Source: Melaminivora suipulveris | Lineage (GTDB): Bacteria > Pseudomonadota > Gammaproteobacteria > Burkholderiales > Burkholderiaceae_C | Assembly: GCF_003008575.1 (NCBI RefSeq) | Contig: NZ_CP027667.1 | Span: 2,876,001-2,940,000, forward strand | DNA: 64,000 bases | Direction of reading: 5' to 3' | In this document: positions 41,851-50,199 of the stretch, piece by piece | Numbering within the stretch: position 1 is the stretch's first letter | How the letters are laid out: each line of letters starts with the position of its first letter | Translations under genes and position numbers: made by a program | Notes under the pieces: model-generated | What the model saw: the letters and a program-made list of their open reading frames with translations, nothing else | What the model was told of the DNA's origin: nothing | The model's database searches: none

Positions 41851-42927
41851 TCATTTCAACCGATCGGATTTTTGGAAGCTCTTCTGACGCTTGAACATGC
41901 CCTTGCGGTAGAAGGGGAACAGCTGCAGCCAGGTGCGAATCTTCAGCCAGCGTCCGTATAGACCCATGGGCTCGAACAGCACGAAGGTGATGAGCACCGC
42001 GCCGTAGATGACAGCCTGCAGGCCCGGCGCCTGGCCGATGGCCTCGGGCAGGAAATCCTTGCCCAGGGCAATCAGCTGCGGCATCAGGATCAGGAAGATG
42101 GCGCCCAGAAAGGCCCCGTGCACCGAGCCAAGCCCGCCGATGACGATCATCAGGAGCAGGTCGATCGACTGCAGGATGTTGAACTGGTCCGGCGAGATGA
42201 ACTGCATCTTGTGCGCGTACAGCGCGCCGGCGATGCCCGCCAGCGCGGCAGACAGGGCGAACGACAGCGTCTTGTAGTACGCCAGGTGGATGCCCATGCT
42301 TTGCGCCGAGATCTCCGAGTCGCGGATGGCGACGAAGGCGCGGCCCGTGGACGAACGCAGCAGGTTCAGGATCGCCAGCGTGCAGACCACCGCCAGGCCC
42401 AGGCACAGGAAGTAGAAGGCCTCGGTGGTCTCCAGCGCGTGGCCGAACAGCTGCGGCGGCATGACCGATTTGCCGGCGTTGCCGCCCGTGACCGATTCCC
42501 AGCGCGCGAAGCCCTCTTCGACGATGAAGCCGAAGGCCAGCGTGGCGATGCCCAGGTAGATGCCCTTGACGCGCAGCGCCGGCAATCCCACCACCACGCC
42601 CACGGCCGCCGACAGCACCGCCCCGCAGGCCAGCGACAGAAAAAACGGCCAGCCCATGCCCGTGAGCACGGCCTGCGTATACGCTCCCACGCCGAGGAAC
42701 GCTGCGTGCCCCAGCGAGAACTGCCCGGTGAAGCCCGCCAGCAGCATCAGCCCCAGCCCGGCGATCGCATAGATCAGCACGAAGGTCAGCTGCGCCAGCC
42801 AGTACTCGGGCGCCACGAACGGCGCGGCGATCAACACCAGGCACAGCAGGCTGTACCAGAAGACATGCCCGCCATGCTTGGCCAGCCGAATGTCCTGCGC
42901 GTAGCTCGTCTTGAAAATGAACCGCAT
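41851..42927 (-). CDS. ABC transporter permease LivM type
   Basis: Membrane subunit of the liv-type importer, 358 aa with about 8-10 TM helices. The family signature GLGLMLLAGFTGQFSLGHAAFLGVGAY is at about residues 60-86, and FVAIRDSEISAQSMGI and VIGGLGSVHGAFLGA are typical. Start is ATG at 42927 (MRFIFKTSYAQD); a longer frame upstream reads through repeat C. It lies between livH and livG; repeats separate it from both. Confidence 0.93.
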   Translation of the reverse strand: MRFIFKTSYAQDIRLAKHGGHVFWYSLLCLVLIAAPFVAPEYWLAQLTFVLIYAIAGLGLMLLAGFTGQFSLGHAAFLGVGAYTQAVLTGMGWPFFLSLACGAVLSAAVGVVVGLPALRVKGIYLGIATLAFGFIVEEGFARWESVTGGNAGKSVMPPQLFGHALETTEAFYFLCLGLAVVCTLAILNLLRSSTGRAFVAIRDSEISAQSMGIHLAYYKTLSFALSAALAGIAGALYAHKMQFISPDQFNILQSIDLLLMIVIGGLGSVHGAFLGAIFLILMPQLIALGKDFLPEAIGQAPGLQAVIYGAVLITFVLFEPMGLYGRWLKIRTWLQLFPFYRKGMFKRQKSFQKSDRLK

Positions 42928-42934
42928 ATCAATG

Positions 42935-43077
42935 GACCCAGCTGTTTGAAACCGACGCGCTCCAAACCAGTGGACGCCGCGCAAGGGCCGCCCCGCCGCG
43001 CTGGCGTCGTCCCCCTGCATGCGGAGCGCAGCGAAGCGAGAGCGGGGGGATGGAGCGAAGCGACATAGGGGGGTGTC
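42935..43077 (-). repeat. Intra-operon repeat C (between livH and livM)
   Basis: In the transcribed sense: CCCCCCTATGTCGCTTCGC, CCGCTCTCGCTTCGCTGCGC dyad, AGGGGGACGACGCC, then GGGGCGGCCCTTGCGCGGCG. Same layout as repeats B and D, with sequence drift. Confidence 0.8.
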
Positions 43078-43953
43078 TCATACTTTCTTACGGAGCTTCT
43101 CGCCGAACAGGCCGTTGGGTTTGACCATGAGCATCAGCAGCACCACGATGTAGGCGGCGATGTCCTTGAAGCCTTCGGGCAGGTAAAAGCCCGACAGCGA
43201 CTCGATCACGCCGATGATGAGACCGCCGACTATGGCTCCCGGCAGGCTGCCAAAGCCGCCCACCACGGCTGCGGGGAAGGCCTTGAGGCCGATGAAGCCC
43301 ATGTTGGCGTGCACGAAGGTGATGGGCGCCAGCAGCAGTCCGGCAATCGCCGCCACGGCGGCAGCCAAACCCCAGGCCAGGCCGTTGAGGCGCTGCACCG
43401 GGATGCCCATGTAATAGGCGGCCAACTGGTTCTGTGACGAGGCCTGCATGGCCACGCCCAGGCGCGTGTAGCGGAACATCACGTACAGCACCGCGCACAG
43501 CAGCAGCGTCGCGCCGATCACCACCAGCTGCTCGCTGGCCAGCACCAACGAGCCCAGCTGCATGACCTGGTCCTTGTAGGGCACGGGCAGGGTGTGCGTC
43601 TCGGTGCCGAAGCCGGGGATCATGGTGATGGCGCCGCGCAGCACGTAGCCGATGCCGATGGTCAGCATGACAATGGAAAACGCCGGCTGCCCCAGGATGG
43701 GCCGGATGACCACGCGCTCCAGCAGCACCCCGAAAGCCGCCACCGCTGCTATGCTGGCCAGCACCGCGACCCAAAATGGCATGCCCAGCACCTGCATCAG
43801 CACCAGGCCGGCAAAAGCGCCGAGCATCATCAGCTCGCCCTGGGCGAAACTGACCGTCTCGGTGGCCTTGTAGATGAGCACGAATCCCAGCGCGATCAGC
43901 CCATAGATGCACCCCTGCGCGATGCCGCTGACCAGCAGTTGGACGAATTGCAC
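43078..43953 (-). CDS. ABC transporter permease LivH type
   Basis: First membrane subunit of the liv-type importer, 291 aa. It opens VQFVQLLVSGIAQGCIYGLIALGFVLIYKATE and has FAQGELMMLGAF and GGFGSLPGAIVGGLIIGVIE, all typical of LivH. Start chosen is GTG at 43953, preceded by AAGGGAG at the right distance; an ATG at 43995 would overlap the TetR-type palindrome and adds residues not seen in the family. It is the first gene of livH-livM-livG-livF-ligase-livK. The shared palindrome is 24 bp upstream. Confidence 0.92.
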   Translation of the reverse strand: MQFVQLLVSGIAQGCIYGLIALGFVLIYKATETVSFAQGELMMLGAFAGLVLMQVLGMPFWVAVLASIAAVAAFGVLLERVVIRPILGQPAFSIVMLTIGIGYVLRGAITMIPGFGTETHTLPVPYKDQVMQLGSLVLASEQLVVIGATLLLCAVLYVMFRYTRLGVAMQASSQNQLAAYYMGIPVQRLNGLAWGLAAAVAAIAGLLLAPITFVHANMGFIGLKAFPAAVVGGFGSLPGAIVGGLIIGVIESLSGFYLPEGFKDIAAYIVVLLMLMVKPNGLFGEKLRKKV

Positions 43954-43976
43954 AAGCACTCCCTTGCGTATTTTCA

Positions 43977-43992
43977 CAAAGCAGTTGCTTTG
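43977..43992. promoter_or_regulatory. Predicted TetR operator upstream of livH
   Basis: CAAAGCAGTTGCTTTG, a 7-bp-arm palindrome (CAAAGCA/TGCTTTG). Its core AAGCA-N2-TGCTT matches those before tetR and the acyl-CoA dehydrogenase. It lies between divergent livH and the aldehyde dehydrogenase gene and could affect both. Confidence 0.6.
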
Positions 43993-44100
43993 CATAAATA
44001 ATGGTGCCCTGCGTCATGTCAAACCGCATTCGGGACTTACCCTGAACGCCGCCACACCGGCCGCTGGCCGGGCCATCCGTCAACTTCCAAGGAGCACCGC

Positions 44101-45537
44101 ATGAGTTACCCCGATACCCGCTTGTTCATCGATGGCCAATGGCAGGACGCCAAGGGCGGCCGCACGCTTGCCGTGCACAACCCGGCGACGGGCGGCGAGA
44201 TCGGGCGCGTGGCGCATGCGTCCATCGCCGACCTGGACCGGGCGCTGGTGGCCGCGCAAAAGGGCTTCGAGGCCTGGCGCGCCATGGCCGCCGTGGAGCG
44301 GGCGCGCATCATGCGCCGCGCCGCCGCGCTGATGCGCGAACGCGCCGACGCCATCGGTCAGCTCATGACGCAGGAACAGGGCAAGCCCCTGATCGAGGCG
44401 CGCGGCGAGGCCGCCGCCGCTGCGGACATCATCGAGTGGTTCGCCGACGAAGGGCAGCGCGTATACGGTCGCATCGTGCCGGCGCGCAACCCGGCGGTGC
44501 AGCAATTGGTGCTCAAGGACCCGGTGGGCGTGGTTGCTGCCTTCACGCCGTGGAATTTCCCCATCAACCAGGTTGTGCGCAAGCTCGGCGCGGCACTGGC
44601 CGCAGGCTGCTCGGTCATCGTCAAGGCCCCCGAGGAGACGCCCGCCAGCCCGGCCGAGCTGGTGCGCGCGTTTGCCGACGCGGGCGTTCCCGCCGGCGTG
44701 GTCAACCTGGTCTATGGCACGCCGGCGGAGATCTCCGGCTACCTGATCCCGCACCCCATCGTGAAGAAGGTGACCTTCACCGGCTCGACCTTCGTCGGCA
44801 AGCAGCTCGCCGCGCTGGCTGGCCAACACATGAAGCGCGTGACCATGGAGCTGGGCGGCCACGCGCCGGTCATCGTCTGCGAGGACGCCGACGTGCAGCT
44901 GGCCGTCAAGGCCACGGCCAGCGCCAAGTTCCGCAACGCTGGCCAGGTCTGCATCGCACCGACGCGCTTTCTAGTGCACGAGAGCGTGCGCAGCGAGTTC
45001 GTCGCCGCGCTCACGCGCCACGCCGAGGGGCTGAAGGTGGGTGATGGCCTGCAGGACGGCACGCGTATGGGCCCTCTGGCCAACGCGCGCCGGGTGGCGG
45101 CGATGAAGGACTTTCTGGGCGACGCGTGCCAGCAGGGCGCCCGCGTGACCACCGGCGGCGAGGCCATGGCCGGCGCCGGCAACTTCTTCGCGCCCACGGT
45201 GCTGGACGACGTGCCGCTGTCGGCGCGCATCTTCAACGAGGAGCCCTTCGGTCCGGTGGCCGCCGTGCGCGGCTTCACCAATCTGCAGGACGCCATCGCC
45301 GAGGCCAACCGCCTGCCCTATGGCCTGGCGGCATATGCCTTCACGCGTTCGCTGAAGAACACGCACCAGCTCGCCCAGCAGGTGGAAGTCGGCATGCTGT
45401 GGGTCAACCAGCCCGCCACGCCGAGCGCCGAGCTGCCCTTTGGCGGCCTGAAGGATTCGGGCTACGGTTCCGAGGGTGGCCCCGAGGCGGTGGAGGCCTG
45501 CCTGAACACGCGCGCCATCTCTATCACTCCACTGTGA
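44101..45537 (+). CDS. NAD(P)-dependent aldehyde dehydrogenase, succinate-semialdehyde type
   Basis: ALDH-superfamily enzyme of 478 aa that oxidises an aldehyde to an acid. Catalytic Cys284 is in [13 protein letters not shown], the general base Glu250 in MELGGHAP and Asn152 in [27 protein letters not shown] and [15 protein letters not shown] match the succinate-semialdehyde dehydrogenase (GabD) group, though substrate range in this group is broad. Start is ATG at 44101 with AAGGAG at 44090-44095. Divergent from livH; the palindrome at 43977-43992 is in their shared region. Confidence 0.88.
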   Translation: MSYPDTRLFIDGQWQDAKGGRTLAVHNPATGGEIGRVAHASIADLDRALVAAQKGFEAWRAMAAVERARIMRRAAALMRERADAIGQLMTQEQGKPLIEARGEAAAAADIIEWFADEGQRVYGRIVPARNPAVQQLVLKDPVGVVAAFTPWNFPINQVVRKLGAALAAGCSVIVKAPEETPASPAELVRAFADAGVPAGVVNLVYGTPAEISGYLIPHPIVKKVTFTGSTFVGKQLAALAGQHMKRVTMELGGHAPVIVCEDADVQLAVKATASAKFRNAGQVCIAPTRFLVHESVRSEFVAALTRHAEGLKVGDGLQDGTRMGPLANARRVAAMKDFLGDACQQGARVTTGGEAMAGAGNFFAPTVLDDVPLSARIFNEEPFGPVAAVRGFTNLQDAIAEANRLPYGLAAYAFTRSLKNTHQLAQQVEVGMLWVNQPATPSAELPFGGLKDSGYGSEGGPEAVEACLNTRAISITPL

Positions 45538-45540
45538 CCC

Positions 45541-45580
45541 CTTCTCCCTCTCCCGCTTGCGGGAGAGGGCCGGGGTGAGG
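45541..45580. repeat. Short dyad repeat between convergent genes
   Basis: CCCTCTCCCGC TTGC GGGAGAGGG followed by CGGGGTGAGGG. The same layout is at 16243-16282. It may act as a terminator for both genes. Confidence 0.7.
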
Positions 45581-45600
45581 GTGCAAAAGAGTGCCGGCCT

Positions 45601-46500
45601 TCAACCCCGCTCCACCGGCCGCTCCGGGTCGCTGCACCAATCGCTCCAGCTGCCCGCATACAGCGCAGTGGGCGGATAGCCGGCGATCTCCATGGCCAGC
45701 AGGTTGGGGATGGCGCTCACGCCGCTGCCGCACTGGTGCACCACGCTGGCCGGATCGCGGCCGGCCAGCAGCGCGTCGAACTCCTGGCGCAATTGCGCGG
45801 CGCTTTTGAAGCGGCCGTCTTCGCCCAGGTTCTGGCTGAAGGGGCGGTTGAGCGCACCGGGAATGTGGCCGGCCACCGGGTCCAGCGGCTCGACCTCGCC
45901 GCGATAGCGCGGCGCGGCGCGTGCATCCAGCACGGTCTGTTCGGGCCGGTGCAGCCGCTGCCAGACCTGTTGCGCGTCCACCATTTGGCGCAGCGGCTCT
46001 TTGATCTGGAAGTTGGTCTGGAAATGCGCCGGCTCGTCGCCGCTGGCCACCGCGCCGCCGGCGGCCTTCCAGGCCTGCAGGCCGCCGTCGAGCACGGCCA
46101 CGGCGTCATGGCCCATCCACTTGAGCATCCACCACAGCCGGCCGCAGTAGTTGGCGCCGTTGCGGTCATACACCACGGCCTGCATGTCGTTGGCAAAGCC
46201 GATGGAGGACAACCAGGTGGCGAAACGTTCGCGGTTGGGCAGCGGGTGGCGACCGCCTGAGCACGGCGAGTCGGCCGAGCCGGCGACCAGCATGCCGCTG
46301 TGGCCGGGCGCGCCGTGGCGTGCGCTCAGGTCGGCGTCCAGGTCGGCGTAGACCGCGCCGGGTATGTGTTCCTCCTGGTACAGCGCGGCGCCGTGCGAGG
46401 GCGTGGCCAGGTCGAAGCTGCAATCGAACACCATAAGGCGCTGCGAGCTGCGCTGCAGCTCTTGCAGCCGGGGGGCGGAAATCAACAGGGTGTAGGGCAT
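45601..46500 (-). CDS. 3-mercaptopyruvate sulfurtransferase-type rhodanese
   Basis: Two-domain rhodanese, 299 aa. The inactive N-terminal domain spans about residues 1-145 and the catalytic C-terminal domain about 165-299, with Cys257 in the loop HQCGSGVSA. CGSGVSA/T is the loop type of 3-mercaptopyruvate sulfurtransferase (SseA) rather than thiosulfate rhodanese. HIPGAVYADLDADLS and GHIPGALNRP are family motifs. Start is ATG at 46500. Convergent with the aldehyde dehydrogenase. Confidence 0.9.
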   Translation of the reverse strand: MPYTLLISAPRLQELQRSSQRLMVFDCSFDLATPSHGAALYQEEHIPGAVYADLDADLSARHGAPGHSGMLVAGSADSPCSGGRHPLPNRERFATWLSSIGFANDMQAVVYDRNGANYCGRLWWMLKWMGHDAVAVLDGGLQAWKAAGGAVASGDEPAHFQTNFQIKEPLRQMVDAQQVWQRLHRPEQTVLDARAAPRYRGEVEPLDPVAGHIPGALNRPFSQNLGEDGRFKSAAQLRQEFDALLAGRDPASVVHQCGSGVSAIPNLLAMEIAGYPPTALYAGSWSDWCSDPERPVERG

Positions 46501-46589
46501 GGCTGGGGCAAAAGCACTGGGGTGATCGTGGGGCTGATTGTCGTGCCCCGGCGCGGTGCAGCCGCGTCGGCGCGCGCCGCGTCCGGGAC

Positions 46590-47492
46590 TCAACTGTCCG
46601 CTGCCAGGTGGCCGCGCGCGCGCAGCAGCGTCGCGGCGATGCCGCTGGCGACGATCAGCGCCATGCCGCCCCAGGCGACGAGCGGCAGCTCGTCGTCGAA
46701 GATCGCCACGCCGTACAGGCTGGCGAAGATGATGCCGGCGTACTGCAAATTGGCCACCACCAGCGTGGCGCGCGCGGTGGGCGCGCGCGAATACGCCAGC
46801 GTCATGCACAGCTGGCCGCCGGCGGCCAGCAGGCCCAGCGGCAGCAGCCACAGCGCCGGCCAGCCCGGCCAGGGCGAGGCGCCGACGGCCAGCGTCGCCG
46901 CGCCGCCGGCAACGGCCGAGCCGAGCGCAAAATAAAACACCGTGCGCGCCTCGGGCTCACCCAGGCGCGACAGCGCCGACACCTGCATGTAAGCCAGCGC
47001 GGCACAAAAGCCCGACAGCAGGCCCACCGTCCCGGCAAACCCCTGTCCCTCACCGACGCTGGGGCGCAGCATCAGCAGTACCCCGGCAAAGCCGGCCAGC
47101 ACCGTGAGCACCAGCGGCACGTGCAGCGGCGGGCGCGGCTCGCGTGCCGAGGGCCGCCAGTGCAGCAGCGCGCCGCCCATCACGAAGGCGGCGATCCAGA
47201 CGCTGCTCATGTAGTTGAGCGTGATCGCGGAGGCCAGCGGCAAAAAGGCGATGGCATAGAACCACGCGCCCAGCGATACCACGCCCACCAGGCTGCGCCA
47301 GGCGTGCATGCCGGGATAGCGGGTCGCCAGGCCCACACCTTGGCGCCGCGCCAGCAGGGCCAGCAGCGCCATGCCCAGCAGGCCGCGCCAGAACACCAGT
47401 TCGGCGGCCGAGAACCATTGCGAGGCGATCTTCACGCACACGCCCATGCTGGCGAACAGGAACGCGGCCAGGACCATCCACAGGGCTTGCAT
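46590..47492 (-). CDS. DMT-superfamily EamA transporter
   Basis: Ten-helix drug/metabolite transporter of 300 aa with two EamA repeats, the first about residues 5-135 (FLFASMGVCVKIASQWFSAAELVFWRG) and the second about 155-295. The substrate is unknown; related proteins export amino acids or metabolites. Start is ATG at 47492. It is 89 bp upstream of the rhodanese and follows the terminator hairpin of the Rieske gene. Confidence 0.88.
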   Translation of the reverse strand: MQALWMVLAAFLFASMGVCVKIASQWFSAAELVFWRGLLGMALLALLARRQGVGLATRYPGMHAWRSLVGVVSLGAWFYAIAFLPLASAITLNYMSSVWIAAFVMGGALLHWRPSAREPRPPLHVPLVLTVLAGFAGVLLMLRPSVGEGQGFAGTVGLLSGFCAALAYMQVSALSRLGEPEARTVFYFALGSAVAGGAATLAVGASPWPGWPALWLLPLGLLAAGGQLCMTLAYSRAPTARATLVVANLQYAGIIFASLYGVAIFDDELPLVAWGGMALIVASGIAATLLRARGHLAADS

Positions 47493-47515
47493 GGGCGAAG
47501 AAAAAAGAGTTTGGG

Positions 47516-47570
47516 CAATAAAAAAGCTGCCAGCCCTGGAGGATCAAGGGCTGGCAGCTATGATTTTATG
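47516..47570 (-). terminator. Hairpin mini-element, likely terminator of the Rieske oxygenase gene
   Basis: Perfect 13-bp stem AGCTGCCAGCCCT (47525-47537) / AGGGCTGGCAGCT (47547-47559), 9-nt loop. In the minus-strand sense it is followed by TTTTTATT. The AGCT ends and AT-rich flanks also place it in the window's GCTAT hairpin family. Confidence 0.8.
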
Positions 47571-47591
47571 AGTCCGCTGGAGCGCGGACGG

Positions 47592-48731
47592 TCAGGTGCG
47601 GGACAGCTCGGACCCCATCCTGGCACGGTACCACTCGTGGAAGTGCTGCATGCCGTCCTCCATCGGGCTCTGGTACGGGCCGGCCTCGTCGTCGCCGCGC
47701 AGCATGAGCGCCTTGCGGCCGGCGTCCATGCGCTCGGCGATCTCGTCGTCCTCGATGGCGGTCTCCATGTAGGCCGCTCGCTGGGCCTCGACGAATTCGC
47801 GCTCGAAGGCGACGATCTCTTCGGGGTAGTAGAACTCGACCATGTTCAGCGTCCTGTCCACGCCGATCGGGTGCAGCGTCGAGACCGTGAGGACATGCGG
47901 ATACCACTCGACCATGATGTGCGGGTAGTAGGTCAGCCAGATGGCGCCGCGCCGCGGCAGCTCGCCGCCCTGGTAGCGCAGCAGCACTTCGTGCCATTGC
48001 CTGTAGACATCCGAGCCCGGCTTGCCGAACGTCGGCGCCACGCCCACCGTCTGCACGGAGAACTCGCGCCCAAATTCCCACTGCAGATCGTCGCAGGTCA
48101 CGAAGTTGCCCAGGCCGGGGTGGAAGGGCCCGACGTGGTAGTCCTCCAGATAGACCTCGATGAAGGTCTTCCAGTTGTAGTTGCACTCGTGCAGCTCGAC
48201 GTGGTCCAGCGCATAGCCCTCGAACGACAGGTCGCGGGAGCGGCCCATGCCGGCCAGATCCGCGGCGATGTCGCGGCCGTTGTCCTCGAACAAAAGGCCG
48301 TTCCACTCGCGCAGGCCATAGTTGTTCAGATGCAGGCAGGGGTCGTGCGCGAAGTGCGGCGCGCCCAGCAACTCGCCCTTGTCCGAATACGTCCAGCGGT
48401 GGATCGGGCAGACGATGTTGCCGCCGGCGTGGCCCTTGCCGTGCGTGCGCAGGTTGCCGCGTCCGGCCAGCATGATGGCCTGGCGGTGGCGGCAGACGTT
48501 GGAGATCAGCTCGATGCCGCCCTGCGCGTTGCGCACCAGCGCGCGGCCGCCGCGCTCCTGTGGCAGGGCATGGTAGTCGCCCGCCTCGGGCACGGAAAGC
48601 TGGTGACCGACATAGCGCGGACCGGCGCGGAACAAAAGCTCCTGTTCACGCGCGAGCAGCGCCGCGTCGAAGTAGCTGGAGACGGGAAGTTGGCTTGCGG
48701 CCTGCTGCAGTTGAAGACTTAAATCAGACAT
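47592..48731 (-). CDS. Rieske-type aromatic-ring-hydroxylating oxygenase, alpha subunit
   Basis: Rieske non-heme iron oxygenase, 379 aa. The [2Fe-2S] ligands are Cys80-x-His82 and Cys108-x2-His111 (NVCRHRQ ... VCPIHRW). The gap between the two pairs is 25 residues, longer than the usual 15-17, through a Gly/His-rich insert (LRTHGKGHAGGN). The mononuclear iron site has EDYHVGPFHPG with His199 and His204, and a carboxylate ligand further on. The length is like RHO alpha subunits, but no ferredoxin or reductase gene is adjacent. Start is ATG at 48731. Substrate unknown; quaternary-amine and aromatic-acid oxygenases share this architecture. Confidence 0.88.
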   Translation of the reverse strand: MSDLSLQLQQAASQLPVSSYFDAALLAREQELLFRAGPRYVGHQLSVPEAGDYHALPQERGGRALVRNAQGGIELISNVCRHRQAIMLAGRGNLRTHGKGHAGGNIVCPIHRWTYSDKGELLGAPHFAHDPCLHLNNYGLREWNGLLFEDNGRDIAADLAGMGRSRDLSFEGYALDHVELHECNYNWKTFIEVYLEDYHVGPFHPGLGNFVTCDDLQWEFGREFSVQTVGVAPTFGKPGSDVYRQWHEVLLRYQGGELPRRGAIWLTYYPHIMVEWYPHVLTVSTLHPIGVDRTLNMVEFYYPEEIVAFEREFVEAQRAAYMETAIEDDEIAERMDAGRKALMLRGDDEAGPYQSPMEDGMQHFHEWYRARMGSELSRT

Positions 48732-48977
48732 GGGTGACCTGACCTAAATACTCCCCACAGGGAGGGTGCGCGTGCGCGCTTGAGAAAAAAAGAAACCGGC
48801 CTGGAGCGATACCCACGAGCCGGTCTGATAAGGGAATGGGATTATAAAAGGTGGGGTTATTTCCGTGGGACGGGTGTGTGTATCGGGATACGCGGGTGCA
48901 CGGGAGCGGCCCAATGGGCGCGCGGCCTAAAATGCCCGGTTTCGACTCGCGCGCCCGGCGCCTTTCCTATTCCTGCC

Positions 48978-49220
48978 ATGCCCAAGGCCCCCGCCGCCCC
49001 CGCCCCAGTGCCAGAGCCCGCCAGCTACGAAGCCGCGCTGCAAGAGCTCGAACAACTCGTCGCGCGCATCGAGTCCGGCCAGCTGCCGCTCGACCAGATG
49101 CTCGCCGGCTACCAGCGCGGCGCCACGCTGCTGCAGTTTTGCCGGGCGCGGCTGGAGGCCGTGCAGCAGCAGATCCAGGTGCTGGACGAGGGCGCGCTGC
49201 AGCCCTGGAACGACGCATGA
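48978..49220 (+). CDS. xseB: Exodeoxyribonuclease VII small subunit
   Basis: Small helical subunit of ExoVII, 80 aa. Family motifs: [33 protein letters not shown] and [19 protein letters not shown]. Start is ATG at 48978. Its stop overlaps the ispA start (ATGA at 49217-49220). The order xseB-ispA-dxs is common in proteobacteria. Confidence 0.94.
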   Translation: MPKAPAAPAPVPEPASYEAALQELEQLVARIESGQLPLDQMLAGYQRGATLLQFCRARLEAVQQQIQVLDEGALQPWNDA

Positions 49221-50134
49221 TCGCCACCGCCGAGCGGGCCCGCGGCGTCGCAGCCTTCGACCTTGCAGCGTGGATGGACGCGCAACTTCCGCGCGTCGAG
49301 GCGGCGCTGACGCAGGCGCTGTCCACGGACGGCCCAGCCAGCCTGGGCGAGGCCATGCGCTACGCCGTGCAGGGCGGTGGCAAGCGCCTGCGCCCCCTGT
49401 TGGTGCTGGCCGCGTGCGAGGCGGTGGGCGGCGCACAGGAGGCCGCCCTGCGCGCCGCCTGCGCGGTCGAGCTGATCCACGCCTACTCTCTGGTGCACGA
49501 CGACATGCCGTGCATGGACAACGACGTGCTGCGCCGCGGCAAGCCCACGGTGCACGTGCGTTTCGGCCAGGCGCAGGCGCTGCTGGCCGGCGACGCGCTG
49601 CAGGCGCTGGCGTTTGAGCTGCTCACGCCCGCAGAAGGCGTCGAGGCAGCCGTGCAGGCGCGGCTGTGCCGGCTGCTGGCGCGTGCTGCCGGCAGCCAGG
49701 GCATGGCCGGCGGCCAGGCGATCGACCTGGCCAGCGTCGGCCAGCGCCTGGACGAGCAGGCTCTGCGCCACATGCACGCGCTCAAGACCGGCGCGCTGCT
49801 GCAGGCCAGTGTGGAGATGGGCGCCGCCTGCGGCGGCGCCAGTCCCGCGGCCGCGCAGGCATTGGCGCAATACGGAGCCGCCGTCGGGCTGGCGTTCCAG
49901 GTGGTCGACGACGTGCTGGACGTGACGCAGGACTCGGCCACACTGGGCAAGACGGCCGGCAAGGACGCGGCGCACGACAAGCCCACCTACGTCTCCTTGA
50001 TGGGCCTGGACGGCGCGCGCACCCACGCGGGCGCATTGCTGGGCCAGGCGCACGCGCACCTGGGGGCCAGCGGCCTGGCCGACACGCGCGCGCTGGCGGC
50101 GTTGGCCGACATGGTCGTGCGGCGCAACCATTGA
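49217..50134 (+). CDS. ispA: Farnesyl diphosphate synthase (polyprenyl synthetase)
   Basis: Makes geranyl and farnesyl diphosphate from IPP and DMAPP for quinones and undecaprenyl carriers. 305 aa. The first Asp-rich motif is [10 protein letters not shown] (Asp95, Asp96, Asp101), the second [10 protein letters not shown] (Asp231, Asp232, Asp235) followed by [30 protein letters not shown] near residue 54 is the substrate-binding KRxRP segment. Start is ATG at 49217, overlapping the xseB stop, so translation is coupled. dxs, also isoprenoid synthesis, follows. Confidence 0.95.
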   Translation: MIATAERARGVAAFDLAAWMDAQLPRVEAALTQALSTDGPASLGEAMRYAVQGGGKRLRPLLVLAACEAVGGAQEAALRAACAVELIHAYSLVHDDMPCMDNDVLRRGKPTVHVRFGQAQALLAGDALQALAFELLTPAEGVEAAVQARLCRLLARAAGSQGMAGGQAIDLASVGQRLDEQALRHMHALKTGALLQASVEMGAACGGASPAAAQALAQYGAAVGLAFQVVDDVLDVTQDSATLGKTAGKDAAHDKPTYVSLMGLDGARTHAGALLGQAHAHLGASGLADTRALAALADMVVRRNH

Positions 50135-50138
50135 TACT

Positions 50139-50177
50139 GAGGGTAAAACCCTCTCAGCGCTTGTATTTCAAGCGCTG
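50139..50177 (+). repeat. Two consecutive hairpins between ispA and dxs
   Basis: GAGGGT-AAA-ACCCTC (50139-50153) and CAGCGCTTG-TATTT-CAAGCGCTG (50155-50177), then TTAGCTACGGAAAACATAGC. No T tract, so termination is unlikely; an mRNA-stability or translation role, or a mini-element remnant, is possible. Confidence 0.65.
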
Positions 50178-50199
50178 TTAGCTACGGAAAACATAGCAT

